Below are positions 30,688 to 39,835 of a stretch of DNA of 64,000 bases, in pieces. The DNA comes from Gordonia zhaorongruii. GTDB taxonomy: Bacteria > Actinomycetota > Actinomycetes > Mycobacteriales > Mycobacteriaceae. The DNA lies in assembly GCF_007559005.1 (NCBI RefSeq), contig NZ_CP041763.1, positions 2,884,463 to 2,948,462 of the forward strand, read 5' to 3'. How positions within the stretch are numbered: position 1 is the first letter of the stretch; each line of letters opens with the position of its first letter. Made by a program: the position numbers and the translations under genes. Under the pieces are notes generated by a model. The model worked only from the letters and a program-made list of their open reading frames with translations, had not been told where the DNA came from and did no database searches.

Positions 30688-30716
30688 TTGACACTTTTCC
30701 CTATCTGTCTCATTCT
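30688..30716 (+). promoter_or_regulatory. Promoter of the P450 gene, probably leaderless
   Basis: TTGACA (30688-30693), a perfect -35, is 17 bp before CATTCT (30711-30716), and the ATG at 30723 is 6 nt after the -10. There is no ribosome-binding site, so transcription probably starts at or next to the ATG. Confidence 0.55.
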
Positions 30717-30722
30717 CGATAC

Positions 30723-31949
30723 ATGACGGCTTCAATGTCTCCGGCGTACACACTGCGATCCGGGGATACCTGGCGCGACCCGTTCGGCATGTACGCGAGC
30801 CTCCGCGAGCACGATCCGGTCCACCGCGTGACCCCGAATGATGATGCGGACGCCGACTTCTGGGTTCTGACCCGTCATGCCGACGTGCTCGCCGCCGCGA
30901 AGGACTGGCAGACGTTCAGCTCGGCGGGCGGATTGACCGTCACGTACGGCGAGCTGCAGGCCATCGGATTGTCCGACAACCCACCTCTCGTGATGCAGGA
31001 TCCGCCGGTACACACCGAATTCCGGAAACTCGTATCCCGCGGGTTCACTCCGCGGCAGGTCGCCTCTGTCGAGCCGCTCGTGCGCGAGTTCGTCGTCGAA
31101 CGCATCGAGCGCCTTCGCAGCGCCGGCGGCGGCGACATAGCCACTGAACTGTTCAAGCCGCTCCCGAGCCTGGTCGTGGCGCACTATCTCGGTGTGCCCG
31201 AGGCCGACCGCGACCGTTTCGACGGGTGGACCGACGCCATCGTCGGCGCGGACCCCACCGCAGGCATGAACGCGGCCGCGACGTCGGCATCGGGAGCAGT
31301 GCTCGAACTGGCCGCCTACTTCAGCGAACTCATCGACTATCGCCGAGCACATCCCGGCGACGACACCGTCTCGCATCTCGTCGCGGCAGGCGTCGCCGAC
31401 GACCCGGAGGCCGATCCGTCGGGACTCCTGTCGGTGCTCGCGTTCGCCTTCACCATGGTCGCCGGCGGCAACGACACCACGACCGGCATGCTCGGCGGTT
31501 CGGCCGCCCTCCTCACCACCGACCGTGATCAGCGGCGCCTGCTCCAATCCGACCTCGGGAACCTGCCGTCCGCCGTCAACGAGCTTCTGCGCCTCACATC
31601 ACCTGTGCAGGGCCTCGCGCGAACCACCACGCGCGACGTCGAGTACGACGACGCCACTATCCCTGCCGGATGCAAGGTCCTCCTCTGCTACGCCTCGGCC
31701 AACCGGGACGAGCGGGTGTTCGGAGCTGATTCCGAGCAGCTCGACGTCCACCGCGACCCGACGGGCATCCTGACCTTCAGCCACGGGTCGCACCACTGTC
31801 TCGGCGCCGCGGCAGCGCGCCTGCAGGCCCGAATCGTCCTCGAGGAACTCCTCACCCGTTGCCCCGAGTTCGAGGTCGACGTCGACGGGATCGAATGGGC
31901 GCGCGGCAATTACGTCCGCCGACCAGTATCGGTACCGTTCACCGCATGA
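30723..31949 (+). CDS. Cytochrome P450
   Basis: 408 residues, the size of soluble bacterial P450s. The I-helix oxygen-binding motif is AGGNDTTTG, the K-helix motif ELLRL (with R in VQGLARTTTRDVEYDD downstream), and the heme-binding loop FSHGSHHCLGAAAARLQARI with the thiolate Cys. The N-terminal YTLRSGDTWRDPFGMYASLREHDPVHRV is usual for actinobacterial P450s of the CYP12x groups. The substrate and redox partners are not evident: no ferredoxin is adjacent. The TGA overlaps the TetR start (ATGA), so the regulator is co-transcribed and probably controls it. Confidence 0.93.
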   Translation: MTASMSPAYTLRSGDTWRDPFGMYASLREHDPVHRVTPNDDADADFWVLTRHADVLAAAKDWQTFSSAGGLTVTYGELQAIGLSDNPPLVMQDPPVHTEFRKLVSRGFTPRQVASVEPLVREFVVERIERLRSAGGGDIATELFKPLPSLVVAHYLGVPEADRDRFDGWTDAIVGADPTAGMNAAATSASGAVLELAAYFSELIDYRRAHPGDDTVSHLVAAGVADDPEADPSGLLSVLAFAFTMVAGGNDTTTGMLGGSAALLTTDRDQRRLLQSDLGNLPSAVNELLRLTSPVQGLARTTTRDVEYDDATIPAGCKVLLCYASANRDERVFGADSEQLDVHRDPTGILTFSHGSHHCLGAAAARLQARIVLEELLTRCPEFEVDVDGIEWARGNYVRRPVSVPFTA

Positions 31950-32536
31950 GCACCGCCGACGATTCCGGGGACTGGGTCGGTTCCACCCGCCGATCGGCAG
32001 CACGCGACCGAATCCTCGCGACCGCCGGCGAGGTCTTCGCATCGCGAGGAGCCGACGCATCCATGTCCGACATCGCCGAGGCCGTCGGCTGTTCCCGCGC
32101 CACTCTGTACCGCTACTTCGACAGTCGGACGCGCCTGCAGCTCGCCTACATCGCCGCGGTCACCCGCAGTGTCTCGGCGACGGTACGGGAACGCACCGAT
32201 CATCTGACCGACCCAGCGGTGCGGCTCACCGAATCCGTCGTACTCGCCCTCGCTGCTGTCCGCGAGGATCCGGCGCTGTCGGCCTGGTTCGCGCCACGAG
32301 GCGCCGGCCTCACCAGCGAGCTCGCCCTGTCGTCGGACACGATCGAGACCGTCGCGCGCCGATTCCTCAGTGCAGACAGCGAGTCCGCCGCCGTCGGCGC
32401 GCGGTGGCTCATCCGCATGATCGTCTCGTTCCTGGTGGTGCCGGCCGGTCCGGATTCCGAGCGCGAGATGATCCGCCTTTTCGTCACTCCGCCCTTGCTG
32501 GCTTCCGTCGGCATGGACGACCGGACGACGGGCTGA
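31946..32536 (+). CDS. TetR-family regulator
   Basis: 196 residues. N-terminal helix-turn-helix: RDRILATAGEVFASRGADAS, MSDIAEAVGCSRATLYRYFDSR. The C-terminal ligand domain has no recognisable subfamily signature. It overlaps the P450 gene by 4 bp, so the likely role is ligand-responsive control of the P450. A weak inverted repeat (GATCATCC / GGATGATC) just after the stop may help end transcription before the convergent crcB genes. Confidence 0.85.
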   Translation: MSTADDSGDWVGSTRRSAARDRILATAGEVFASRGADASMSDIAEAVGCSRATLYRYFDSRTRLQLAYIAAVTRSVSATVRERTDHLTDPAVRLTESVVLALAAVREDPALSAWFAPRGAGLTSELALSSDTIETVARRFLSADSESAAVGARWLIRMIVSFLVVPAGPDSEREMIRLFVTPPLLASVGMDDRTTG

Positions 32537-32594
32537 TCATCCTCCGGAAGACCCGAGCAGGTTAAACGGGATGATCGGGGAAGGACCCGACCTT

Positions 32595-32951
32595 CTAGAG
32601 AGCCCACCCGATGGCGAGGCCCACTGCACACGCACCGACGGAACCCGCGAAGGTCAGGCCCGCGTAGACGGGGCCGCGTCGCCCGCCGAGCCGCACCGTC
32701 TCGACCACCGAGGTCGAGAACGTGGTGTACCCGCCGCAGAATCCGGTTCCGATGACGGCCTGCCATTCGGGTGAGGCTGCCCGGTACAGGACGAGCCCCG
32801 CAACCAGACCGATCACCAGCGAACCCGTCACGTTGACGACGAACGTCGGGCCCGGGAACGCCATCGGCCACCGGCGCCTCACCGCATCGTCGATCGCGTA
32901 CCGCAGGACCGCGCCGATGCCGCCCGCGATGATCAGGGCTGCCACGGTCAT
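32595..32951 (-). CDS. crcB: Fluoride exporter CrcB/Fluc, first of two subunits
   Basis: 118 residues with four membrane segments. Family pattern: IGAVLRYAIDDAVRR, FVVNVTGSLVIGLVAG (the Asn), and IGTGFCGGYTTFSTSVVE with the Na+/F- pore residues. Fluc channels are dual-topology dimers that let fluoride out of the cytoplasm; in many actinobacteria two different genes form a heterodimer. It overlaps the other crcB by 4 bp. Confidence 0.93.
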   Translation of the reverse strand: MTVAALIIAGGIGAVLRYAIDDAVRRRWPMAFPGPTFVVNVTGSLVIGLVAGLVLYRAASPEWQAVIGTGFCGGYTTFSTSVVETVRLGGRRGPVYAGLTFAGSVGACAVGLAIGWAL

Positions 32952-33400
32952 GCCTCGTCACCGCCCTTGATCGCCACCAGCCGGCGAGCCAATGCGATGC
33001 CTGCGACCACCGCGGCGATACCCGCGAGCACGGTGACCAGCGCGTACGCCACGGCGATCACCACGTGCCCGCCCTTGCCCAGCACGCTCAATTCGAGTGC
33101 GAATGCACTGTACGTGGTCAGCGCACCGCAGAATCCCGTGCCAGCGGCCAACCGGATCCGGCGGCGAACCCCGTGATCGGGTCCCATTCGCACGAGGGTC
33201 TCGAGGACCAGGCCGAGCAGGAACGCCCCCATCACGTTGACCACGGTGGTGCCGACCGGCCAGTGACCGTCGTGCAGCGGCCAGGCCTCCTCGGCGCTCC
33301 ACCGCAGTGCCGTGCCGCCGAGTCCGCCGAGGAACACCCAGCCGAGGTCCGCACCACGTGTGCGAGAGTCGCACTCGCTCGTCCGGTCCGTGCTTCCCAT
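32948..33400 (-). CDS. crcB: Fluoride exporter CrcB/Fluc, second subunit
   Basis: 150 residues from ATG 33400. It has an extra ~20-residue hydrophilic N-terminus, then GWVFLGGLGGTALRWSAEEAW, TTVVNVMGAFLLGLVLE and AAGTGFCGALTTYSAFALE, the Fluc core with four membrane segments. Its stop overlaps the start of the other crcB (ATGA), and the two probably fold as a heterodimer. No fluoride riboswitch is recognisable in the 73 bp upstream. Confidence 0.92.
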   Translation of the reverse strand: MGSTDRTSECDSRTRGADLGWVFLGGLGGTALRWSAEEAWPLHDGHWPVGTTVVNVMGAFLLGLVLETLVRMGPDHGVRRRIRLAAGTGFCGALTTYSAFALELSVLGKGGHVVIAVAYALVTVLAGIAAVVAGIALARRLVAIKGGDEA

Positions 33401-33473
33401 TGTGGAATCAGAGTACGTGGACGCCGATCTACAATGAGAGGTGTCGCCCGTCACACCGAGCAAGGAGTCAGCC

Positions 33474-33644
33474 ATGTCCGGTTTCATCGACAGGATCAAG
33501 CAGGCAGCGGAGGCCCTACGGGCTCGGCTGGGCAACGAGTTGACCGTGCTCGAAGGCGCAGGCGGAGACGATGCGCTCGCTCATCATGACGACACCCCGA
33601 CCACGGACAAGTCCGCGAACGACAAGGATCCCGGCGAGCTGTGA
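33474..33644 (+). CDS. Small acidic protein, function unknown
   Basis: 56 residues from ATG 33474 with AAGGAG 9 nt upstream. An amphipathic N-terminal helix (FIDRIKQAAEALRARLGNEL) is followed by an acidic, Asp/Gly-rich disordered tail ending DKDPGEL. It loosely resembles the Rv0909-type small antitoxins and CsbD-like stress proteins, but neither match is secure. No toxin gene is adjacent. It converges on holB, stop to stop within 1 bp. Confidence 0.55.
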   Translation: MSGFIDRIKQAAEALRARLGNELTVLEGAGGDDALAHHDDTPTTDKSANDKDPGEL

Positions 33645-33645
33645 G

Positions 33646-34917
33646 TCAGGAACGCCGCAGCTGGTCGCCGATCTTGACGACCATGGCCCCGACCGCGAAC
33701 TTAGGTTTCACGTTCCCCGCCAGCGCCTCCCGGCATTCCAGAACCGCCTCCACGCAGGCGAGTAGCTTGTCCGGTGACGCGTACTCGGCCATCGGCCGGA
33801 TCACGTCGTGCTCCTTGTCCGGTTGCATCAACGTGACGCGCGCACCGGTCGACAGCGCCAGGGCGTCCCGAAAGAGTGCGACGAGGTCGACCAGCGCGAG
33901 ATCGAGTGCGTCACGGGCCAACCGCGTCTTCCGCGACTTCTGTCGCGACTCGAGCCCCTTGATCACACCCGCCGTACCGCGAGGTGGCCGTGCCGTCCCT
34001 TTGCCCGTGCCACCGGCACCGAGCGCCGTCAGCAGTTCTTCGGTCTCCGGGGCGTCGAGCTCCTCGCTGATCGCGCTCGCCGTCTCGGTGGCCTTCTTGA
34101 CCAGCCGGTCTGCGGCGCCGAGCGCAGTCGACTCACGCGTTGCGGCGCGTGCCACCGCCAGCGCCTGCTCCCGCTGGTTGCGCGCCGCCTCGTCCGTCGC
34201 CAGACGACGTGCACGACCGACGTGCCCACCCGAAACCGACGCCGCCCACTGAGCACGCTCGGCATCGATACCGTCTCGCTCGACCAGCACCTGGGCTATG
34301 CGGTCGACAGGTGGCGAGGTCAGCGCGACGTGCCTGCAGCGCGAGCGGAGGGTGATCGAGATGTCCTCCGGCGCCACCGACGGTGCGCACAACAGGAACA
34401 GCGTGCGCTCGGGTGGTTCCTCCACCGCCTTGAGCAGCGCATTGGCCCCCTGCTCGGTGAGCCGGTCGGCATCCTCGACGAGGACGATCTGCCAGCGGCC
34501 GGTCGTCGGGCGGCGGGCCGCGACCGAGACGATCTCGCGGATGCTCTTGACCGAGATGCTGAGCCCCTCGGGCGCGATATGCCGGACGTCGCCGTGCGTA
34601 CCCCCCATCACCGTCGTGCACGAATGGCATTCGCCGCACCCGACCTCGACCGGTGACTGGCATTCCAGCGCGGCGGCGAACGCAGTCGCCGCCACCGATC
34701 GCCCACTCCCGGGCGGCCCGGTGAACAGCCACGCATGTGTCATCGACTCCCGGACCGCCGTCGGCAATTCGTCGACCGGGTCTCCCGCGAACATCGAGAC
34801 CGCACCGGCATCGCCTTCGTCGAACCGCGCCGCGATGCTTCGCGCCGATGTCGCGGCACCGCGCAGGTCAGCCACGAGCGCGTCTTGTCCGATCAATCGA
34901 TCAAAGACATTGGTCAC
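33646..34917 (-). CDS. holB: DNA polymerase III subunit delta'
   Basis: 423 residues from GTG 34917. The AAA+ clamp-loader N-terminus starts VFDRLIGQDALVADL, with the P-loop region TGPPGSGRSVAATAFA, a zinc module (Cys-x8-Cys-x2-Cys-x2-Cys, reading VGCGECHSC), LVEDADRLTEQGANALLKAVEEPPE (Walker B-like and sensor 1) and FLLCAPS. It is part of the complex that loads the beta clamp onto DNA. The start has no good ribosome-binding site but opens the conserved VTNVFDRLIGQ. Equivalent to Mtb Rv3644c, divergent from the cyclase as there. Confidence 0.93.
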   Translation of the reverse strand: MTNVFDRLIGQDALVADLRGAATSARSIAARFDEGDAGAVSMFAGDPVDELPTAVRESMTHAWLFTGPPGSGRSVAATAFAAALECQSPVEVGCGECHSCTTVMGGTHGDVRHIAPEGLSISVKSIREIVSVAARRPTTGRWQIVLVEDADRLTEQGANALLKAVEEPPERTLFLLCAPSVAPEDISITLRSRCRHVALTSPPVDRIAQVLVERDGIDAERAQWAASVSGGHVGRARRLATDEAARNQREQALAVARAATRESTALGAADRLVKKATETASAISEELDAPETEELLTALGAGGTGKGTARPPRGTAGVIKGLESRQKSRKTRLARDALDLALVDLVALFRDALALSTGARVTLMQPDKEHDVIRPMAEYASPDKLLACVEAVLECREALAGNVKPKFAVGAMVVKIGDQLRRS

Positions 34918-35000
34918 ATCTGCAAGCCTAATGCCCAGTTCAGACAGACCCAGAATCGGAAGACGTTTAACAATTGCAAGCAGGCGGCTACCGTGGAGTC

Positions 35001-36563
35001 GTGGTACAGAGACGGTTCGGCCTGGCCAGGCCAATACACACGATGCGCTGGATCGTGCACACCCCCTGGCCGGTTCTCGCTCTCGACCTCCTGCGCGCGA
35101 ACCTCGTCGGCGCCCTGTTCACCTTCGCCTTCTTGCGGTTCGGCATGCCGCCGGCCGACTCATTCGCGATCGGGCAGGTCAACGCCTACAACCAGCTCGC
35201 CTTCGTCGCGTATCTGCTGGTCGCGATCGTTGTTGGCGTGTACCTGACGATCCGACTCAGCCTTCCGGTGCTGATCTGGCATCGCCGCAGGTCACGGCTC
35301 GACGACGAGGCGGCGAGACGGCGTGCGCTCAACCTGCCGTCGCTGGTCACGTACGTCAACATCGGCCTGTGGACGGTCGGCGGCCTGTTCCTGTCGCTGA
35401 TCAACTGGCACACCTCGAGCGGCAAAGACGCCGTGCTGGTCGCCATCGCGAGTCTCGTCGGCGCAACGGTGACCGCGGTCCTGTCCTTCATGCAGTCCGA
35501 GCGAGTCCTCCGTCCCATCACCGTCGCCGCGATGGCCAACAACCCCGACACCACCAACGCGCCCGGAATCACCACCCGGATCACCGTGTTCTGGGGCGTG
35601 TCGGTGGCCGTTCCGATGGCGGTGATCATCTCGCTGATCACCCTGCAGCGCACGGGGTACATCGAGGCCGACGCCAGCGGCCTGCAACGCCCCATTCTGT
35701 GGATGGCGACCGCGGCGATCGTCTTCGGCATCCTCGCGATCTCTCGCCTCGTCGGCTCGATCACCGACCCGATCAAGCAGTTACGAGTAGCACTATCCCA
35801 GGTCAGGGCCGGAAACCTGAACGTGGCGGTGAAGGTCTACGACGGCAACGACCTCGGGTCTCTTCAGGCCGGCTTCAACGGCATGGTCTCCGACCTCCGC
35901 GAACGTCAGGAGTTACGCAACCTGTTCGGCCGTTATGTCGGTGAGGACGTCGCCAGACGTGCCATCGAGACCGGTACTGAACTCGGCGGCGAGGAGCGGT
36001 ACGTCGGAGTGCTCTTCGTCGACATCGTCGGATCGACGCGGTTGGCCGTCAATCGTCCGCCACGCGAGGTCGTGGAACTGCTCAACGACTTCTTCGAAGT
36101 GGTTGTCGACGTAGTCGGCCGGCACGGCGGATTCGTCAATAAGTTCCAGGGCGACGCGGCACTCGCCATCTTCGGAGCTCCGCTCGACCAGGACGATTTC
36201 GCCGGTGCCGCGCTCGCCGCGGCCCGGGACCTGCGGGTGGAACTCAACCGCCGCCTGGGCGACGTCGACATGGGCATCGGCGTGTCCGCTGGTAAGGCCG
36301 TCGCCGGCCACATCGGTTCGCAGCAGCGCCTCGAGTACACGGTGATCGGCGACCCGGTGAACGAGGCCGCCCGCCTCACCGAACTGGCCAAGGACGAGTC
36401 GACGCGCGTGCTGGGTTCTGCACGCGCCGTCTTCCTCGCAGGTGACGACGAAGCCGCCCATTGGGCGATCGGTGAAGGCGTCGAGCTCCGCGGCCGCGGT
36501 ATCGAGACTCTGCTCGCTCGCCCCGACATCGACGTCTCCGCGCCGCCGCCCACCGACGACTGA
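35001..36563 (+). CDS. Membrane class III adenylate cyclase with HAMP domain (Rv3645-like)
   Basis: 520 residues from GTG 35001 (ATG 35043 is the alternative). About six membrane segments fill residues 25-250, then a HAMP linker (SRLVGSITDPIKQLRVAL, RAGNLNVAVKVYDGNDLGSL), then the catalytic domain from about 325: VGVLFVDIVGSTRLAV (metal Asp), VNKFQGDAALAIFGAP (Lys and second Asp), and QQRLEYTVIGDPVNEAARL (Asp/Asn/Arg of the transition state). It should make cAMP as a homodimer. It matches Mtb Rv3645, a fatty-acid-responsive cyclase next to holB. Its product would feed the CRP protein encoded at 60308. Confidence 0.92.
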   Translation: MVQRRFGLARPIHTMRWIVHTPWPVLALDLLRANLVGALFTFAFLRFGMPPADSFAIGQVNAYNQLAFVAYLLVAIVVGVYLTIRLSLPVLIWHRRRSRLDDEAARRRALNLPSLVTYVNIGLWTVGGLFLSLINWHTSSGKDAVLVAIASLVGATVTAVLSFMQSERVLRPITVAAMANNPDTTNAPGITTRITVFWGVSVAVPMAVIISLITLQRTGYIEADASGLQRPILWMATAAIVFGILAISRLVGSITDPIKQLRVALSQVRAGNLNVAVKVYDGNDLGSLQAGFNGMVSDLRERQELRNLFGRYVGEDVARRAIETGTELGGEERYVGVLFVDIVGSTRLAVNRPPREVVELLNDFFEVVVDVVGRHGGFVNKFQGDAALAIFGAPLDQDDFAGAALAAARDLRVELNRRLGDVDMGIGVSAGKAVAGHIGSQQRLEYTVIGDPVNEAARLTELAKDESTRVLGSARAVFLAGDDEAAHWAIGEGVELRGRGIETLLARPDIDVSAPPPTDD

Positions 36564-36622
36564 GTTCCGTCGACGGTCGAGCGCCTACGCGTCGCAGCGT
36601 CGTCACTCGAGCGGCGGTGAAA

Positions 36623-39600
36623 CTACTCCTTCGGAGTCGCCTTCGTGGCGGCGGTCTTCTTGGCCGGAGTTTTCTTGGCCGGAGTCTTCTTAGCCGCTGT
36701 TTTCTTGGCCGGAGTCTTCTTAGCGGCAGTCTTCTTGGCCGTCGCCTTCTTGCCCGGACTCTTCTTAGCGGCAGTCTTCTTGGCCGTCGTCTTCTTCGCG
36801 GCCTTTCGCGCGGACTTCTTGGCGGGACCACGGGCGCGGCGGTCCGCCAGCAGCTCCATCGCCCGCTCCGGGGTGATGGACGTGACCTCATCGCCCTTGC
36901 GGAGACTGGCGTTGGTCTCGCCGTCGGTCACGTAAGGACCGAAGCGACCGTCCTTGACGACCATCGGCTGATCGCTCACCGAGTCCGTGCCCAGTTCCCG
37001 CAGCGGTGGGGCCGCCGCGGCGCGACCGCGACGCTTCGGCTCGGCGTACAACTTCAGCGCCTCGTCGAGAGTCACCTCGAAGAGCTGCGCCTCAGTGGCA
37101 AGCGACCTCGAGTCGGTGCCCTTCTTCAGATACGGGCCGTACCGGCCGTTCTGGGCGGTGATCTCGTCGCCCGATTCGGGATCGACGCCGACGACACGCG
37201 GCAGGGACAGCAGCTTGAGCGCATCGTCGAGAGTGATCGTCGAGATGTCCATGCTCTTGAACAGCGAGCCGGTCTTCGGCCTCTTCTTGACCGCCTTCTT
37301 CGCGGTCTTCTTCGCCGCCGTCTTCTTGGCTGCGGTCTTCTTCGCCGTGGACGTCACCGTCGTGACGCCCCCGGCAGGCACGTCGTCGAGGGCAACCACC
37401 TCGGAGTCACCGGTGGGCAGTACCTTGCCCCCATCGCGCGGAGTGGGCCCGGCCGGAATCGTCGGCACGGCGGCGCCGGTATCCGGCTCGTCGTCCTCGT
37501 CCGGCAGGATCTCGGTCACGTACGGCCCGAAACGGCCTTCCTTGGCGACGATCTCGCGACCCGTCTTCGGGTCGGTGCCCAGCACGCGCCCTTCCTGCGG
37601 CGTCTCGAAGAGCTTCTCCGCGACGGCCTCGGTGAGCTCGTCGGGCGTCATGTCCGACGGCAGATTGGCGCGCTGCAGATCGGGTTCGGCGTCCGCCGCG
37701 GCCACGTTGCGCTCCAGATACGGGCCGTAACGGCCGACGCGCACGAAGACCGTCCGGCCCTCCGAGTCGTCGTACAACTTGATCGAGTTCACCTTGCGGG
37801 CGTCGATCCCCTCCAGGTTCACGCCGACGAGCGTCTTGAGGCCGCCGCCACGGGAGACGGCGCCTGCTGCATCACCGGAATCGTCGGTGCGGTCGTGCCC
37901 GAAGTAGAAGTCACTGAGCCAACGGGTCCGATCCTCTTTACCGGAGGCGATCTGGTCCAGGTCGTCCTCCAGGGACGCGGTGAAGTCGTAATCGACGAGG
38001 CTGTTGAAGTGTCCTTCCAGCAGTCCGATCACGGCGAACGCGACCCACGACGGCACGAGGGCGTTGCCCTTCTTCACGACGTAGCCGCGGTCCTGGATGG
38101 TGCCGATGATCGAGGCATACGTCGACGGGCGGCCGATGCCCAACTCCTCGAGGACCTTGACCAGCGACGCCTCCGTATACCGGGCGGGCGGATTGGTGGA
38201 GTGGCCGTCGGCGGACAACGACTGCGCAGTGAGCGCCTGACCCTCCCGAAGGTTCGGCAACCGGCTCTCGGCGTCGTCGGCCTGTCCACCCGCGAGGTCG
38301 TCGACGGTCTCGACGTACGCGGAGAGGAAGCCGGGGAACGTGATGGTCCGGCCGGACGATGCGAACGTGACCTGCTCGCCGGTCGATGCCCGGCCGCCGA
38401 TCCGCAGGCTCATCGTCGTGCCCTTGGCGTCGGCCATCTGCGACGCGACCGTGCGCTGCCAGATCAGCTCGTAGAGACGGAACTCATCGGTGTCGAGAGC
38501 CGACGCGACCTGCCCGGGAGTACGGAACGAATCACCGGCCGGACGGATCGCCTCGTGCGCCTCCTGCGCGTTCTTCACCTTGCGGGTGTACTGCCGCGGT
38601 GAAGAGTGAACGAACTTGTCGCCGTACAGTTCCCGAGCCTGCGCGCGCGCCGCGTTGATCGCCGACTCCGAGAGAGTGGTCGAGTCGGTACGCATGTAGG
38701 TGATGTAGCCGTTCTCGTACAGTCGCTGCGCGATCCGCATGGTGCGGTCCGACGAGAAGCGAAGCTTGCGGCCCGCCTCCTGCTGCAGCGTCGACGTCAT
38801 GAACGGGGCGTACGGACGGCGGGTGTACGGCTTCTCCTCGACCGAGTTCACCGACAGTGCCGCGCCTTCGAGCGCGCCTGCCAACGCAGTGGCCCGTGCA
38901 CCGTCGAGGACGGTCACACCGGACGCCTTCTTCAGTGCGCCGTCCTGCCCGAAGTCCCGGCCGGTCGCGACTCGGTCGTCGTTGATGTTCACCAGGCGCG
39001 AGCTGAACGTGCGCGGTGCGGCGTCGGCGCCCGCGTCCATGGTCGCTGCGATGTCCCAGTAGTCGGCCGACACGAACGCCATGCGCTCGCGCTCACGCTC
39101 GACGATGATGCGTGTTGCGACGGACTGCACGCGGCCGGCCGACAGCTTCGGCATGACCTTCTTCCACAGCACCGGCGAGACCTCGTAGCCGTACAGACGG
39201 TCGAGGATGCGCCGGGTCTCCTGCGCGTCCACGAGGTCGATGTCCAGATCGCGAGGGCTCTCGGCAGCGGCCCGGATCGCGGACTCGGTGATCTCATGGA
39301 ACACCATCCGCTTGACCGGGACCTTCGGCTTCAACGTCTCGAGGAGGTGCCAGGCGATCGCCTCCCCTTCGCGGTCACCGTCCGTTGCGAGGTAGAGCTC
39401 GTCGACGTCCTTGAGGAGCGACTTCAACTCGGTGACGGTCGACTTCTTATCCGCTGAGACCACGTACAGCGGCTCGAAGTTCTCCTCCACGTTGACGCCG
39501 AGACGCGCCCACGGCTGCCCCTTGTACTTCGCCGGCACATCGGCCGCACCACGCGGCAGGTCGCGGATGTGTCCACGCGACGACTCCACGACGTAGTTCG

Positions 39601-39694
39601 CGCCGAGGTACCCCGCGATCTTTCGTGCTTTGGTCGGAGACTCGACGATGACGAGACGCCGGATGGCGGGGGAAGCACTGTCAGTGGCTGCCAC
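36623..39694 (-). CDS. topA: DNA topoisomerase I
   Basis: 1023 residues from GTG 39694 (AAGGG upstream). TOPRIM domain: RRLVIVESPTKARKIAGYLG (catalytic Glu) and ATDGDREGEAIAWHLLE (DxDxE metal site). The active-site Tyr lies in YENGYITYMRTDST. After about residue 600 come four C-terminal repeat domains with the mycobacterial-type GRYGPY / GRFGPYV motifs, then a Lys/Ala/Pro tail of about 60 residues that binds DNA. It relaxes negative supercoils. On the minus strand an AT-rich -10 (TATATAAG at about 39738-39745) lies some 45 bp upstream. Equivalent to Mtb Rv3646c. Confidence 0.97.
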   Translation of the reverse strand: MAATDSASPAIRRLVIVESPTKARKIAGYLGANYVVESSRGHIRDLPRGAADVPAKYKGQPWARLGVNVEENFEPLYVVSADKKSTVTELKSLLKDVDELYLATDGDREGEAIAWHLLETLKPKVPVKRMVFHEITESAIRAAAESPRDLDIDLVDAQETRRILDRLYGYEVSPVLWKKVMPKLSAGRVQSVATRIIVERERERMAFVSADYWDIAATMDAGADAAPRTFSSRLVNINDDRVATGRDFGQDGALKKASGVTVLDGARATALAGALEGAALSVNSVEEKPYTRRPYAPFMTSTLQQEAGRKLRFSSDRTMRIAQRLYENGYITYMRTDSTTLSESAINAARAQARELYGDKFVHSSPRQYTRKVKNAQEAHEAIRPAGDSFRTPGQVASALDTDEFRLYELIWQRTVASQMADAKGTTMSLRIGGRASTGEQVTFASSGRTITFPGFLSAYVETVDDLAGGQADDAESRLPNLREGQALTAQSLSADGHSTNPPARYTEASLVKVLEELGIGRPSTYASIIGTIQDRGYVVKKGNALVPSWVAFAVIGLLEGHFNSLVDYDFTASLEDDLDQIASGKEDRTRWLSDFYFGHDRTDDSGDAAGAVSRGGGLKTLVGVNLEGIDARKVNSIKLYDDSEGRTVFVRVGRYGPYLERNVAAADAEPDLQRANLPSDMTPDELTEAVAEKLFETPQEGRVLGTDPKTGREIVAKEGRFGPYVTEILPDEDDEPDTGAAVPTIPAGPTPRDGGKVLPTGDSEVVALDDVPAGGVTTVTSTAKKTAAKKTAAKKTAKKAVKKRPKTGSLFKSMDISTITLDDALKLLSLPRVVGVDPESGDEITAQNGRYGPYLKKGTDSRSLATEAQLFEVTLDEALKLYAEPKRRGRAAAAPPLRELGTDSVSDQPMVVKDGRFGPYVTDGETNASLRKGDEVTSITPERAMELLADRRARGPAKKSARKAAKKTTAKKTAAKKSPGKKATAKKTAAKKTPAKKTAAKKTPAKKTPAKKTAATKATPKE
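36640..36835 (-). repeat. Tandem repeats coding the Lys/Ala/Pro tail of TopA
   Basis: Units reading AAKKT, PAKKT and AAKKTPAKKT recur in frame, seen in DNA as repeated ttcttggccggag and ttcttagcggcag blocks. Such basic tails raise the DNA affinity and processivity of actinobacterial TopoI. The repeats could vary in number between strains. Confidence 0.8.
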
Positions 39695-39835
39695 GGGAGC
39701 CCTTCGTTCCGATTTTCGCTGTTCGATGCCGTTGTACCTTATATAACGTGTCTTCTGCACGTCGCTTCGGACAACGAGTCAATTGATCCCATTGTTCCCA
39801 CAGCCCCGAACCCCGACTGCGACCAGGCGCTCAGA

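Noticed and set aside
33474-33644. Antitoxin of a toxin-antitoxin pair
   Set aside because: It faintly resembles Rv0909-type antitoxins, but the neighbours are crcB and holB; no toxin gene is present.
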